Of a stretch of DNA of 64,000 nt, positions 1 through 12,137 are shown one piece after another. A program made the translations under genes and the position numbers. The stretch covers positions 62,001-126,000 of the forward strand of contig JACDTU010000028.1 in NCBI GenBank assembly GCA_022376465.1, written 5' to 3'. Within the stretch, counting starts at the first letter, position 1, and each line of letters starts with the position of its first letter. The stretch is from Cubamyces lactineus (taxonomy: Eukaryota > Basidiomycota > Agaricomycetes > Polyporales > Polyporaceae). Below the pieces are notes generated by a model. The model saw only the letters and a program-made list of their open reading frames with translations, had not been told where the DNA came from and did no database searches.

Positions 1-58
1 ATCCAAGATCACGCGCACGAACGTAGAAATCGCCAGAAGGGATGAACCTATCCAATGT

Positions 59-3000
59 TCAAGACATTCCCGACCTACTCTGCTCAAAAACCCGTACAGC
101 GGAGGACGAAATCGCCATTGAGTCCGCGAAGTGACCAGCCATCCCGATGGAGCCTTGACGTGCCGCCTTGATCTTGCACAACGGCTGGAACGCGACACTC
201 CACGCGAACTTCGCGTTCATCGTGTACGCGCAAGACGCAACGATCGCCTCGATAGAACCAAGTAGAACAAGCGGAGAATCCGGAGGTACCTGTGGCCCGC
301 TCGCGAACGATTGCCCGAGATCCCTCCAGCGCTTCTTCTCCGACATCGCGGACGACCGAGCAGATGAGCGGGCTTTCGCGCGACGCGCCTTGGAGGGGCT
401 GCTCGGTTTGGACTCGCGTGCGGCGTTCTGCCATTGCAGGATGTGAGCCCGGACATGCTCCTTGATAATTGTGAGGTGTGGGCCGAAGACCGGGTGGTCG
501 CTCAACGTTGCCGCTTGTGCGTACGGTTGGAGCAAGTCAGGGTCGTTGTCGCGCAACCCAGCATTCTCGCGAAGCGCGTCGTAGCTGCTCAGCAGCTTGT
601 CGCGCATGTCTTCTCCGGATTCCTGGAGCACCTCTAAAACAAACCGAGGTAAGGTTGGCGGTCGACGGAGAACAATCCGGTTGTATGGTGTTGAAATTGG
701 GTCGGCATCGACCTTGGAAGGGAGGCACTTAGGGCGACCCCTGTCGTAGACTCGCTTGTCAGCCCGATAAACGTCCTCCTTCACTCGCAGTCCGGATTTG
801 CGTGAATCGAGGATCGTGTTGAACCTGTTGATTGACTCGGCATCAGCATCTATCAAGAGCACCGGACTTGGAATGCTGACATATGCGCGATCCGTTGAGT
901 CTCCGGATCGTCGTACCCGCGTGTATATACCGCGTTTTCGTGGAAGACCGAGTACGCGCCAACAGGAGGGTTGGAGAGGTCTGACAACAGAGCTCCTTGC
1001 AGCCGTTTTCGGCGGGCGTCCCGGTCACTACCCATCGTTGATATCTCTGCAGCAACCGCGTGAACCTGTTCTATCTTGCCTTGGTCCTCGAAATGGGTCT
1101 TCAAAAAGTCAGGGGCCTGCGTTGAGAGCGGGGGTGTCACGAACGCGTTGACGAGCCTCGGGTCATACACGCAGACGCAAACATCTACAGGACGTTAGAT
1201 CACGCAATGTATCAATACTGCTGAGGTGCGCCTTACCACCGTCATAGTCTACATAAAGATCAACATACATGAAATTTGACGATAAAATAAGTGCGTACCT
1301 CCTCCGGCGAGTTTGCTTGCTAGCGAACAGGGGCCCTTTGTGGGGAAGACGACGACGTCCGTGTAATTTGCGAGAAGCTCATGTTGGACGGCGGTAACCT
1401 GCAACAGCATCAGTCGCCTCACTAACGCATGTGTCGACCGATGACTACCTTCTGCACGTCCGAGGGCAATCGAACCGGGTTGCGGTAGACCTGAGTACAT
1501 GGGAATATCTCAGACGCTAGATGGTGGGCGAGACATGTGTTTGATTGAGACGTACCAGTACCTCTCCGAGCAGGATGTTCGGATTTAAGTCGTTGAGTGG
1601 CGGCTTCAGTTCCTTTGTGGACTTGAAATGGATCTGGCCCTCTTCGAGAACACCATACGGATCTTGATAGTCAATGAAATGCGCTCAGAGCTCAGCTTTA
1701 AGTCATAGACCAGATGGTGTGAATCCTCGTACCAGGTACAATAAATGCCTCAGCGGACAGGGGAATGGAGATATGGAACTCGTTGATCACGTCCTCAATC
1801 ACATCCCGCGTGATCTTCTTCAGCTTGTCGTACAAAATGGGCAGTTTCAGGGGGTGGAATCCTGCCTGAAGTAGGTCCATCACGGCGCCGTGGATGCTCA
1901 GTGGCGTCCCACTGTGAGGGTCTCGCAGCCTCTGAGGTACAGCGCCGGCACTCTCGATCTCCGCGAGCATCGCCACGACCTCCTCGTCGTCGAACTGAGA
2001 GTCGCCGATCATCGAAAGGAGATCTTGAAGAGGGTCGCTAGGCTCATCCGATGGAAAGTCGTCGTGGTCCTCTCGAATCCGACCTGATATCCCAAGAGCC
2101 CGCGAGGCGCCGAGCGCGTACTGCTGGACGCGAGACGCAACGACGTGCCCAATCCTGTTGATCGTCGCCCAAAGGATCTGCATGTCGCGCGGATGTGTCC
2201 ATTGTGTCAACGCGCGCACCTGCTCGAACAACGTCTCTTTCATGAGCTCCTCGAAGACGGACGTCGGGATGCCGTTATGCGCCAGGTTGAGTACCGTGAG
2301 CCGGGAGAGCCGACTAGGTATGATCACGCGCGGGGGTGCGACCAGATCGAAAATACAATGTGCCGGGTCGAGTGTCTCGTAGTCCAGCAGTATTTTGTTC
2401 TGGGACTCACGCGTCCAGATCTTGAACGGGCCGTTGGGATCCTGAATCCGCGGATGCAACAACCAGACTCCTTTCGCTCCGCTGATACGACCCTGCACGG
2501 CAGTAGGCCTACCCGGGAAGCCCATGCGCTGACCGATGGCGCAGAGCGCGGAACCGCTCATGAAGCCGCACCCGTCCGTGTAGATCTCGTGGGTCAAAGC
2601 CTTCCTGCCGAACTCCTTGTGAACAACTGGGGTGCGCATACGGATCAGCGGAGAACCTGAAGGATTCAGTACAAACCCACCCTCGTCAGCAATGTAGAAC
2701 ATGTTGTTGCGCTCGAAGAACAGCGCCGGAACCGAGATTGAAAGTCCCAGATCGAACCTTGTCGACCACTTGGATACCGCCTGTGTATGCACTGTGAGCA
2801 TGGCTGAGATCATATGTCTCTCGGCGAGTGCGCACCTGCTTTCCGTTCTTCGCCATAGGGTTATGCCAAGCAACGAAGTCCTCCAGAGACATCCGCTGGT
2901 CATCGCCCGGAGCGAGGGGCCCGCGTTCATAGTCCTCTTTCGTCTCCATCAAGAACAACTTGCCTTCCTTTGAGCCGAACGCGACGAAGACACGGCCGCA

Positions 3001-4623
3001 GAGCACAAATTTCGTGGTGAGGAACTCCTTCAACTCGTCCGCGCGGTTAACACGAAGGCCGGATGGAATCGAGATTTGAAGTATGCGGCGCGAACCAAGG
3101 AATCGTGCGAAGCGCGTTGACTTGCGCATCTCCATGGGCGCAAGAACAAGCCGCAGCCTACCGGGCGCTTCCTCGATACGCGCAACCTGTTGGATCTTTC
3201 CTCCGTACCAATCCTTCGCCTCCTCCCAATCGTCTTGAAGGCCGAGACCGCGCTGTTCCGGCAAGCCTAGACCACGCGACCTTCTCTCGAGGATCGCTAG
3301 CTCCTCTCGATCGAGCTCAGCCCTAAAACTAATTACTTGCTGTTGCAGGGGACACAGGACACCGGAGACGCACCAAAGCTGCAAATCAGACTGTGACATC
3401 CCACCGCCTTTAGAAGGGCGTGGAAAGACTTGTGGAATCTTGAGAACGGCATCCCTGTTCGACCCGCGAAGGTTCTCCAGGCGCTCAGACGTGACGTCTT
3501 GCCAGGACCACCAACCACAGGATACTCCTCGGGCTATCTCGTATTGAACGCCCCACGCGATCCGCTTCTCGTCCATGAGGCGTTGTGCCTCGCGGGAGTG
3601 TGCCACGATGCAGACACCATCCGGGATATTCGCGGACGCCTCAGGTGCTTCTACAGAGATAATCATGCCTGAGACACCTTGAAGACTTCGAGATGGCATA
3701 GAGGATGACGCACCTACAGTCATCGACTTTGCGAAGCCGTCGGCAACTCTAGTGATAGTTGGTGTTTCGATTTTCGTCCTGTAAGGAGCCGGCGACTCGG
3801 GCGGCTCTACCCTGTAGTGACGAGAACGGCTCGGAGTGCTCGGGCTTGATGACGCCAGAGCCTCCCTGAAGCGCGATGGAGTTGCAGGGGTTTCGGGCCG
3901 TACATGCGCATCGTTCCTTGAGACCCTCATTGCCTTACTTGTGGGGGCTATTACGCTCTTCGGAAGGACGAAGTTATCTTCGTAATCCAATGCTCTCTTT
4001 TTTCCCGAGAGTGGATCAGCGGTAACGGAACGCACAGACGCTGAAGAAGCGCTCTTGTACGCGATGGACGCGAACGAGCTTTCCCCCGAAGGTCGTTCGG
4101 AAGAGTCGCTCTCTGTGTCGAGAACTGAAATGTACAAATCAGCATGCAACATATCTACCAAGATGTTGTCTGCGCGCACGTTGCTCGACTATATAGAAGA
4201 GGATGGTTACAATGTGCTTTGTGTATAAACACAAAGCACCCACCGTCTAAGTAGTCGTCGCCTTCGCTCACTTTCCCATGCAGGGATGAGCCAGGAGCGG
4301 CGTCTGGGGCCTCGCGTCGTTTGCCTTTGTCGTTTGGGGTGAGCCTACTGGCCGCCGGTGCGGGAACGAACTTGCCGTATCGGCCAAGATGACTGGGGTG
4401 ACGTCTCGCTGTCTCGCTAGTCGAATTAGAAGGTGAACGCAAGGTTTCTATGTCACAGTGAATTGTGGTAAGCCAATATCGTTAGTGCATATTCAATCTT
4501 CAGCGTACCTCTTCCAGTCTGTTCCAGGATGTGAGCTGCTCGCTCAATCAGACTTGTGAACATATCGGCCTGGGATGCAGATCCCTGGGCCCAGAACTCT
4601 GTTTCAACGTCGTTGTGCGACAT
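59..4623 (-). CDS. RNA-dependent RNA polymerase (QDE-1/RdRP family), multi-exon
   Basis: Makes double-stranded RNA from single-stranded templates in RNA silencing (family knowledge). Seen: the conserved RdRP run DGCGFMS, QGRISGAKGVW and GVLEEGQIHF, then LPSDVQK and the catalytic DYDGD, then a C-terminal helical region with AFQPLCKIKA. DYDGD appears only after removing two 50-52 nt introns (1249-1298 and 1185-1236), so its core lies on a 12-nt exon at 1237-1248. I chose the ATG at 4621-4623 because exon 1 (4509-4623, beginning MSHNDVETEF) splices in frame to the exon starting at 4447; without it that exon has no ATG. Another clear intron joins NPMAKNGKQ to AVSKWSTRF near 2775-2830. The stop is at 59-61. 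Estimated length is about 1,300 residues, normal for fungal RdRPs. The N-terminal 200 residues are Ser/Pro-rich and poorly conserved. No break seen. Confidence 0.93.
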
Positions 4624-4980
4624 CGTAGGTGTCGTTTTGTTTGCCCAGACAAGGTGCTAGTAACTGTCGAAGAGAGCGAGATGGGGCTTCCGATGAGGCC
4701 GTCCCTGCAATGGTACTTATCCGCGAACCGTTTCTTGCCGAGGCCAGGTACGATATTGATGCTGCGGTAGGGTGTTGATTCGAAGGACAGGCAGCATGAC
4801 AGAAACGTCGACTGCAGCGCTGGTAGAACTGGCTGACAGCAACAGATTGAACTCAACCTGCAGCTGTGGTAGTCATTGTCAACGCTCCCTGCCATCGGCA
4901 GAAGCCTGGACGAAGCGCCGATAAAGTTCGGTGATTGTGTCCACGTGATCAGACGCGAGTAAGTCAGTCCTCGGAGACTC
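4624..4980. other. Intergenic region upstream of the RdRP gene
   Basis: No gene is supported here. Open frames on the minus strand overlap RdRP exon 1 in another frame and resemble no family I know. It presumably holds the RdRP promoter; I see no clear TATA box. Confidence 0.4.
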
Positions 4981-5461
4981 ACGGCGGGCATTGGCGCCTA
5001 TGTTCCGATAACATACTTGGGATATAGTCGAACCGAGAGTTTACCTACGTAACGGCTACGGCTCGAATATGTGCCAGAATTCTGTGAAGCCTTTGTAGCC
5101 ACTATAGCACGGCTATGGTACCGCTCCACAGGTAAACTATTTCTTTGTCTCATAGTGCCATTATGGCCGCCTTGAGACTCACCTATCAAACCAATATTGT
5201 CCGGCTTCGTCATGGGTTTTGGAATTGGCGCCAATATTCAGTCAATAGTTGCTTTAGAGTAAAGTCTCGAGGCAGCCATAACGTCACTATGAGACAAAGT
5301 AATAGTTTATCTACGAGGCGGAAACATAGTCGTGCTATAGTGGCTACAAAGGCTTCGCAGAATTCTGGCACATATTCGGGCCGTAGCCGTTACGTAGGTA
5401 AACTCTCGGTTCGACTATATCCCAAGTATGTTATCGGAACATAGGCGCCAATGCCCGCCGT
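4981..5461. repeat. Foldback (MITE-like) element with 199 bp inverted arms and 5 bp target-site duplication
   Basis: The left arm (4981-5179) and right arm (5263-5461) are near-perfect reverse complements, with an 83 bp loop between them. The element begins acggcgggc and ends gcccgccgt. It is flanked on both sides by the same five bases, GACTC (4976-4980 and 5462-5466), as expected of a target-site duplication. It has no coding capacity. The design is that of a non-autonomous foldback DNA transposon; the parent family cannot be named from this window. A transcript through it would fold into a hairpin of about 199 bp. Confidence 0.85.
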
Positions 5462-5778
5462 GACTCCTGCACGTTTCTCCTCCTTACCGCCCCCCTTTTC
5501 CTCTCAATACGAGTATGACTTGACTGTGGAACGTCGCAATTCAGGCGAAGAGCGTAATCGAGGCTTGGATATCCAGATAATCGCCCAAGTCCACAGCTTG
5601 GGAGCCTGGGAAGTACGGGCCCAGTACGTACGACCAGCAGCTGGGAAACCGTTCTCGACGTTTGATCCTAAATGTAGGGCCTCTTCCTGTCCCTAAATTA
5701 CGCACTATCCAGCAGATGGTGTCGCTCAGGGCTCCACCAGTTAAGGACCTAGACTAGACCTTGTCGTCGGCACTCATC

Positions 5779-7319
5779 ATGAAGGTCTACCATGACCCGG
5801 AATGCCTCCGCCACAACCCTCCGCACGAGATATTGTCTGATCATCTGGTGCCTTACCTCGAAAGTCCTAATCGTCTCGAGCTTGTCAAAAACACCCTCTC
5901 ACAGAACAGATCGTTCATGATTCTATCCCCCGAGCAAGAATGGTCCCACAATCTACTCTCCTATATCCTCGCGGTTCATACTCAAGAATATGTGGATCAT
6001 CTCAAGACAATCTACGACGACTGGGTACTCGATAGGCGTATTGCCAGAAGCTTGATTCGGCGTCGTTGTAACTGTGGCAGTCCACTACCACAACCAGCTC
6101 AAGACCCCGTCTTCTCTTGACCAATCCAATCTATCGCCCATCGCGAGAGCTGGTAAGTAAATGATAAACAGCTATCTACATCGACTTATAGCTTACTAGG
6201 ATCATATGAATCGATGCCGAAGGCCTCTATTACTTCGATCTCAGTTGCCCTATTACAAACGGTGAGCTCATATCTCGGATAACGAGCGACTTGCGCACAC
6301 ACCGTAGTTGGATTCGCCGACAAGAAGTAATTCATTCGTCCTAGATACTTTCCAGGCTGCAATCGCGGCTGCATAGGTTGTCTTGACGGCTGCTCGAGCG
6401 TTGGCTGATGACCATCTGGCAATTGCTGACCGGAGAACCTTCGCCTTGGTGTGAGTTCGTCACCCTTCTCGCAGGCGTCTGCTCAGAAGCATCGCGGGTG
6501 TGATGCTAGCCGACCTCCTGGCCACCACGCGCAGGACGCTCTTTGCGGTGGCTACTGCTTTTTGAACAAAGTTGCAATTGCGACAAGATGTCTGCTGCAG
6601 CATCGTGGCTGCGGTAATGTCGCCATCCTAGATATCGACTACCACCATGGAAATGGCAGTGAGTGGACGATCCCCCTTCTACTCTGCTGCAGCGGCTATG
6701 AACCTCCTCGTGAGTCAGCGCAACAGGTATTCTACGAAGACCCAAGGGTCCTGTACGTATTCCTGCATGCGGCGAATGACTACCCTTGCGAGCAACTTTC
6801 GCAGCTCGGCAGCGCTCTTAAACATACGTCTGCGTAGACTTCACCGGCTCTACGGACGAGCGTGGTGCTAGACCAGGATTCGGATTCAACCACAACTTCC
6901 CACTCGCACAGACGGATGCCACAGATGAAGTCTACTGCGAAACTCTGCAGCAGGTTGCCGATATAAGCAGGCAGAGTAGCCAGATCGAGTATCTCATCGT
7001 CAGGTGAGGTCCCACCGCCCGTCGGGACTCGGTCACGAACACCGCTGACAGAAGCAGTTTGGGAGTTGATACCTATCAGGAAGACCCAATCTGCGGCTTC
7101 CTCCTGACCCAGCGCTGCTATCCTCGTATCGGAGAAATCATTGCATCTTTGGGGAAACCCACGCTGTTCGTTATGGAAGGGTAAGCGGCCCCGTCGCTCC
7201 TGCGGGGCCGCAGCACTGACGATTCTGCTGTCCGCACATCGCGCAGTGGTTACCACCTCTAACCCCTTGGCGACAATGTCGCCTCTGTGCTGCTTGGCTT
7301 CGAGCAGGCTGTAGTTTAA
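5779..7319 (+). pseudogene. Histone deacetylase superfamily / acetylpolyamine aminohydrolase-like gene with two in-frame stops
   Basis: Family members are zinc hydrolases that remove acetyl groups from lysine or polyamines. After splicing I see RPPGHHAQ, GGYCFLN, ILDIDYHHGNGTQQVF, the YPYFTGSTDERG loop, SLGVDTYQEDPI and a closing GGYHL segment, so the metal and charge-relay residues are present. Two stops interrupt the best frame: TAG at 6374-6376, inside the helix before VVLTAARAL, and TAA at 7260-7262, just after GGYHL and before PLGDN. Both sit where a Gln codon needs only a C-to-T change. One intron (6788-6837) has a GC donor. The region 6020-6110 also needs an awkward splice. I read this as a recently inactivated gene; alternative splicing around the TAG is possible, but the TAA is harder to avoid. 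The start is the ATG at 5779. Confidence 0.7.
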
Positions 7320-8289
7320 CCACTGGGTATTCGATCTTTCCTTGCGGGTGCAAATTGCGCGGCTCCGATATGCTGATCTACCGCACGATGCGCACAATAT
7401 GACGCGTAAGACCCGTCGATCACTCCCAGGTCGCGGCGGATGAAAGATGAAAGCCGAAGATGGGCATCAGATCCGCTGAGCTTTGCGACCAGGAACGAAC
7501 AAGCGCCAGCGTTGTGGCTGAGTGGATCATGGATGAGCGAGACGCGGAGAGTCGGCGGCGTGCGCTACTTATCGCACCCGGGCTCTTTCCCGAGATTCCG
7601 ACGCTAGTCTCCGTCAGTCCCAAGCCAGTGCCCAGCTTCGGCTGTTGGGCTTTTTCCTTGTGCCTCGTCTCATCTTTACGCACGACCTGAAAGTCCTTCG
7701 TTCAGAGTCGACGGTTGCTGTTTACGAGCGTTCAAGCATGTTTCAGCGACGTGATCGATATGCCACCGTGTCATGCCGCCTTGCGTTGGGACATCCGAAC
7801 TTTTTAAGTTAACGTTCGCCTTTTTCGGTGTGTTATCGAGCACACTCGCGGCTGTTCCATCACGAAACGTTCGTCATGGGGCCGACCAATAATCTTGCTT
7901 CGAGACCGATCAGGAAGTCCAGGGACGGTCGCGACGACGGTTCCGTGGACTCTGTGCGGAGAGCCTGAGAACGCGCCACCGAGTGGGCTCGTAAAACATC
8001 ACAGTGCCCGTCCGCCAGCTGATGGAAGCACCCACCGACCCCCACCCGTGTATAAGGTGAGTATCATTCCATCCCTACATATCTCCGAAAGCTTCACGAG
8101 CATCACTGATGCTGATGCACTCACCCCAGTGACCCCACTGGGCGGCAGGCTTGCACTGGCTTTTGTGTCCCAGGGCCAGGATCCGGAGTGGTACTTGAAG
8201 AGCAGCGCGGCGAGCCCTCGGCGACTTTCTTCCGCCCCGCGTTCGACACCTCCTTCCCGCTCCCCAAGGGGGTCCTCGTATGATCGTCA
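7320..8289. other. Intergenic region, no recognised gene
   Basis: Short open frames occur on both strands (about 7420-7690 and 7895-8338), but none shows a recognisable motif, and the latter overlaps the start of the next gene in another frame. A TATA-like tgtataagg lies near 8049-8057, about 235 bp upstream of the ATG at 8290. Confidence 0.4.
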
Positions 8290-10116
8290 ATGGATGCGCT
8301 ACCGCCGGCGCTACAGGATGAGCTCGTGGGGCTGCTAGCTAGTCTCGATGGCCTCGAACGCACGCGCTACCTTTGCATCGCCACGACGTGCGCTTTGGTG
8401 TACGATATTTTCCTGACGTTCGACCAAGAGGTGCGTAGAGCATTTCGTCGTTTCGCCGCGCCGCTCATCTGCTAATCGTGATGATTCGGACTTCAGGTCG
8501 AATTCTTCTGGAAACCAGGACCCTGGTCGATATCCCGTGTATTATTCTTCTTGGTATGTCTACCGACGCATTCCTATGCCACATACCTTGCTCACAGTGT
8601 CGACGTCGCAGAACCGTTACCCCCCTCTTCTCACGTTAGCGTGCGTACTGCTTCGGCTTGATGTGTGAGGGGATTAGCTAATGAGTAATGCTGTTTCAGA
8701 CTATGTTTATACGGTATGTTGCTCTGGCGTTCAACCTGGGAATTATCCGTAGTCATGGAACTGATCTCATGTCCAAATAGCTTTGTTCGGCCCTAATCTG
8801 TCTATCACAGTACGTGATTGTGATCATGTCATTGAATGCATGCCACTGACGGAGAATGATCGCAGTTGTATGTCGAGAATCGGGCGTGATACACAGTGAA
8901 CGTTCTCGATCCACTGACGCCTTGCTGCGCAGCTGCATCGGCCTTGTGCATTCGAACTTTTTCCTTTCCGTCTTCGGACTTGCCGTCGTCCAAGGCAAGT
9001 ATCACGAACGCGTTCATATCGCCGCAGGGGACTGATGAGAACACCATCCGCTAGCCATCATCGTCATGCGGATATGCTACGTCTACTCCAAGGACTTCGT
9101 GACTCGCGCCTTCATAATCGGCTGCTTCGTTGCCTGCACGATCATCACGCTCGTCATCTACGCGAAAATCTGGCACGACGTCGACTCCGTCCCCATTCCG
9201 GTGCCCGGCCTCACGATCGACGGGTGCACCGCGCCGCCGTCGCGCCAGATCTGGAAAATGTACATCCCGAACCTGGGCCTGCACACGCTCCTGTATCTGG
9301 CGACGACGGTGCCGATGCTTCGCATGCGCAGGGTGGGGAAGCAGTCTCACTTGCTTGACCGGCTGGCTAGAGAGTGAGTGAAATGTGATGTTCACACTGC
9401 GCGATCTGACGGTAGTTGTAGCGGTGGGATCTTCTACTTCACTATTTTCGGTGAGCATCTCGGCCCTGAGCATCGCAAGTGTTCCAAGCTGACGCCGCGC
9501 AGCTGTCGCGATGTTCTCGACCATTGGTTCCCTTGGCAAGAATCCTCTCGTGCGTCACATATAATGTTCCCAGGAAACCCGTCGGCTGACTGAAACGCCT
9601 GCTAACAGGTTACCCTTCCTGCCATATATTCCAAGTAAGTATTCGGAAGGGTGACGTATAGTTTTGAGAATTCACACCAACCATTTCTAGCCTCTTACTG
9701 GGCGTGGCCTCGATATCTGTCTCCCGCCTCATGCTGAGCATCCGCTCACTCGCCGCCCGCCTATCGGTCTCCGAACACTGGTTGCTGAACAACACGGAAC
9801 TCAGCCGGGTCAACTGGAAGCCTGGTCGCAATGGCGAGCTCATCGTTGAGATAGAGGCAGCCGAGGACGATGTCGAGCTGAAGAGCGTGGACGAGGACAC
9901 CAAACGTTCCGCCACGCCTGCCATATATACGACGAGGGTCGGCGTCTTGGACCATCCTGTGTACCCAGGGACGCGGGACTACAAGGCGCCCCCTCGTCAG
10001 AAGAAGACGAAAGTCACGTTCAAAGCGGGTGAGTGCCTCTGTAGTTCCGTGTGGCGCGCCATCATCTAATATCCAACGGCCTCACAGACGATGAGAGGGA
10101 GTCGTATGATGTTTGA
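8290..10116 (+). CDS. DUF6533-type seven-helix membrane protein (basidiomycete family)
   Basis: Function unknown; a large basidiomycete family of plasma-membrane, receptor-like proteins. The first exon (ATG at 8290) reads ALVYDIFLTFDQEV and splices to VEFFWKPGPWSISRVLFFL and then NRYPPLL, the signature N-terminal DUF6533 block. Later exons encode hydrophobic helices (FIIGCFVACTIITLVIYAKIW, about 9090-9170, and LGLHTLLYLATTVPML), a Cys-containing loop, then VASISVSRLMLSIRSLAARL and a charged cytoplasmic tail. The tail ends ADDERESYDV after a last intron that ends at 10087. Introns are short and regular and I see no break. Lineage-expanded families of this kind are common in Agaricomycetes; no ligand or pathway can be assigned. 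Confidence 0.82.
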
Positions 10117-10598
10117 CGTTGATGACGCTGGTGGCTAGCCTAGTAGCCTAGAGATGTTGACCTGACATACCCATCGTGTAAGATGATACCGCAGTCGTAA
10201 TTGTCTGTAACGATGGACACACCGTTACTTTACTTTGTTTATTATACGACACTCGCGAGTCGAGTTGAGCAATAGGCAATGCGTCTTTGATCGCCTAAAT
10301 GACTATGTTCTTGGAGCGGGAGCTGATCGCCGCAAAGACTCATGGCGTTATTCCGTACATCTAACGAAGCATCCGGGGCTTGTAGGGAGTCAAGAAAAGA
10401 TGCTTGCCACTGAGAAGCAGTACTCCGTCAGAGGTGAGGCTGCGACTACACTTGCCATATGCAGCCACTTCGGCAAATGCCAGACGAGTGCCAGTGGGCG
10501 CTTCTGCATGCTGAGATGATCCACTGCAGGCTTCAAGACTGCAGTCAACTCTCGTTTCCTGCAATCCATTCCTGCTTTCTCTCTCACATACGCTAGAC
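10117..10598. other. Intergenic region between two + strand genes
   Basis: No coding region recognised. It holds the 3' end of the DUF6533 gene and, presumably, the promoter of the snRNP gene. The stretch just before 10599 is pyrimidine-rich, without a clear TATA box. Confidence 0.4.
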
Positions 10599-11790
10599 AT
10601 GTCTGCACCACCACCCGCTCCTCTTGCGCACGACGCCATGCAAGGTGTCCAAACCAACATCGTCGCCCCTGCCCCCGTCCCCGGCGCACCCATCCCGATC
10701 CCAGGCATGGTCCCCCCCGCCCCAGGAGCTCCAGTCATCCCAGGAGCAGTTCCCCCCACCGCGGCGCCTCAGCAGCCCCCACAAGAGGAATTCGCATCCG
10801 AGACGCTCTACATCCAAAACCTGAACGAGAAGATCAAGATCCCCGTGCTGAAGGCGTCGCTGCGCGGCCTGTTTAAGTCGTACGGCGAGGTGCTCGACGT
10901 CGTCGCGCACAGCAACCTGCGCATGCGTGGGCAGGCGTTCGTCTCGTTCGAGAGCGCGGAGATCGCGAAAAAGGCGTTGAAGGAGGTCCGCGGGTTCCCG
11001 CTTTACTCAAAACCAATGGTACGTGCGCGGCGGTTATGGGGAGGGAGGCTACGGGGGGTGTATGGTATGCTGATGGCGTTCGTTGCAGCAAATCTCATTT
11101 GCAAAGACCCGGTCGGACGCTGTCGTGAAGAGGCTGGACTCGGCACACTTTGACGAGCACAAGCAGAGGAGGATCGAGCACAAGAGTGCGTGTGCTGTCT
11201 TTGCTATCGTTCTCGTATCGCGTCGCTCATTGTGGAACAGAGGCTACCCGATACACCAACCCCATCAAGCGGAAGTACCGTCAAAAGCGTCTGGCTGCAG
11301 AGAGTGCGTGTATCCTCAAGTATTTCCCTCTATGCTTCCGAACTGACGTCTTACCGTGCGCACAGTGGACGGCGGTGCGGCGGCGCCCGCGACGAAGCGG
11401 CCAAACGTGCAGATGCCAGACGAGTACCTCCCGCCCAACAAGATTCTCTTCCTGCAGAATTTGCCGGAAAACGTCAGCAAGGACCAGCTCATGGCCCTCT
11501 TCTCTCAGTACGTCGCCATATATGCACATGCGAGCTTGCATGAGCCTCACACGCCTCTGATTTTCTGTCAGGTACCCCAATCTGTACGAGGTGCGTCTCA
11601 TCCCGACGAAGAAGGACATCGCCTTCGTGGAGTTCTTGGACGAGGCGAGCGCCACGGTCGCGAAGGACGCGCTGCACAACTACAAGCTCGATGGAGAGAA
11701 CAAGATCAAGGTCTGTTTCCGCCTGGCTCAAACTTCATATACTACGCATGTTGATGTCCCCGCCCCCAGATCACCTTCGCCAGGAAGTGA
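10599..11790 (+). CDS. U1A/U2B''-type small nuclear ribonucleoprotein with two RRMs
   Basis: Binds stem-loops of spliceosomal snRNA in the nucleus (family role). The N-terminus (about residues 15-65) is a Pro/Ala/Gly-rich linker. RRM1 follows with RNP2 LYIQNL and RNP1 RGQAFVSF, ending KPMQISFAKTRSD across an intron near 11020-11088. The linker TNPIKRKYRQKR is basic. RRM2 has ILFLQNL and DIAFVEFL and ends ITFARK, after which the stop is at 11788-11790. This order (RRM, basic linker, RRM closing in FARK) is that of U1A/U2B''. Many fungi have one such protein for both snRNPs, so I do not choose between them. The long Pro-rich leader is unusual compared with animal U1A. Confidence 0.9.
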
Positions 11791-12137
11791 AGCGATCGTT
11801 CATCGTGGCCCGTGCTGGAAAGACTCGTCCCTCTTTGGTGCTTCGAACCGAAGCCTGCTTGTTGTTCTACGTTATTGCCACTGTATTCTTGCGCACCATC
11901 GCAGTGTATTATATGGCTGTTCTTCCGATCTCTTGACACATCATCCTTCGAGATGCCCGTCGCATGCAAAAGACCGGATAGCGATTAGAGCGTGGTCATC
12001 CTAGCATAGATGTAAGTTAGGAGATCTACAACCAAGACATCTACGAACAGCAAGACACGAGCAAAGCCAAAAGCGTCCAAGTGAGCAGGAAACAAACCCT
12101 AACACATCTCTAGATCGAGCTCTAGTGCAAGCCCCCT
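11791..12137. other. Convergent 3' intergenic region
   Basis: Lies between the snRNP gene (+) and the malic enzyme gene (-). No coding region is seen; presumably it holds both polyadenylation regions. Confidence 0.4.

Noticed and set aside
4548..4991. 147-codon minus-strand frame upstream of the RdRP
   Set aside because: Its first codons lie in the foldback element and its frame conflicts with RdRP exon 1, which splices cleanly.
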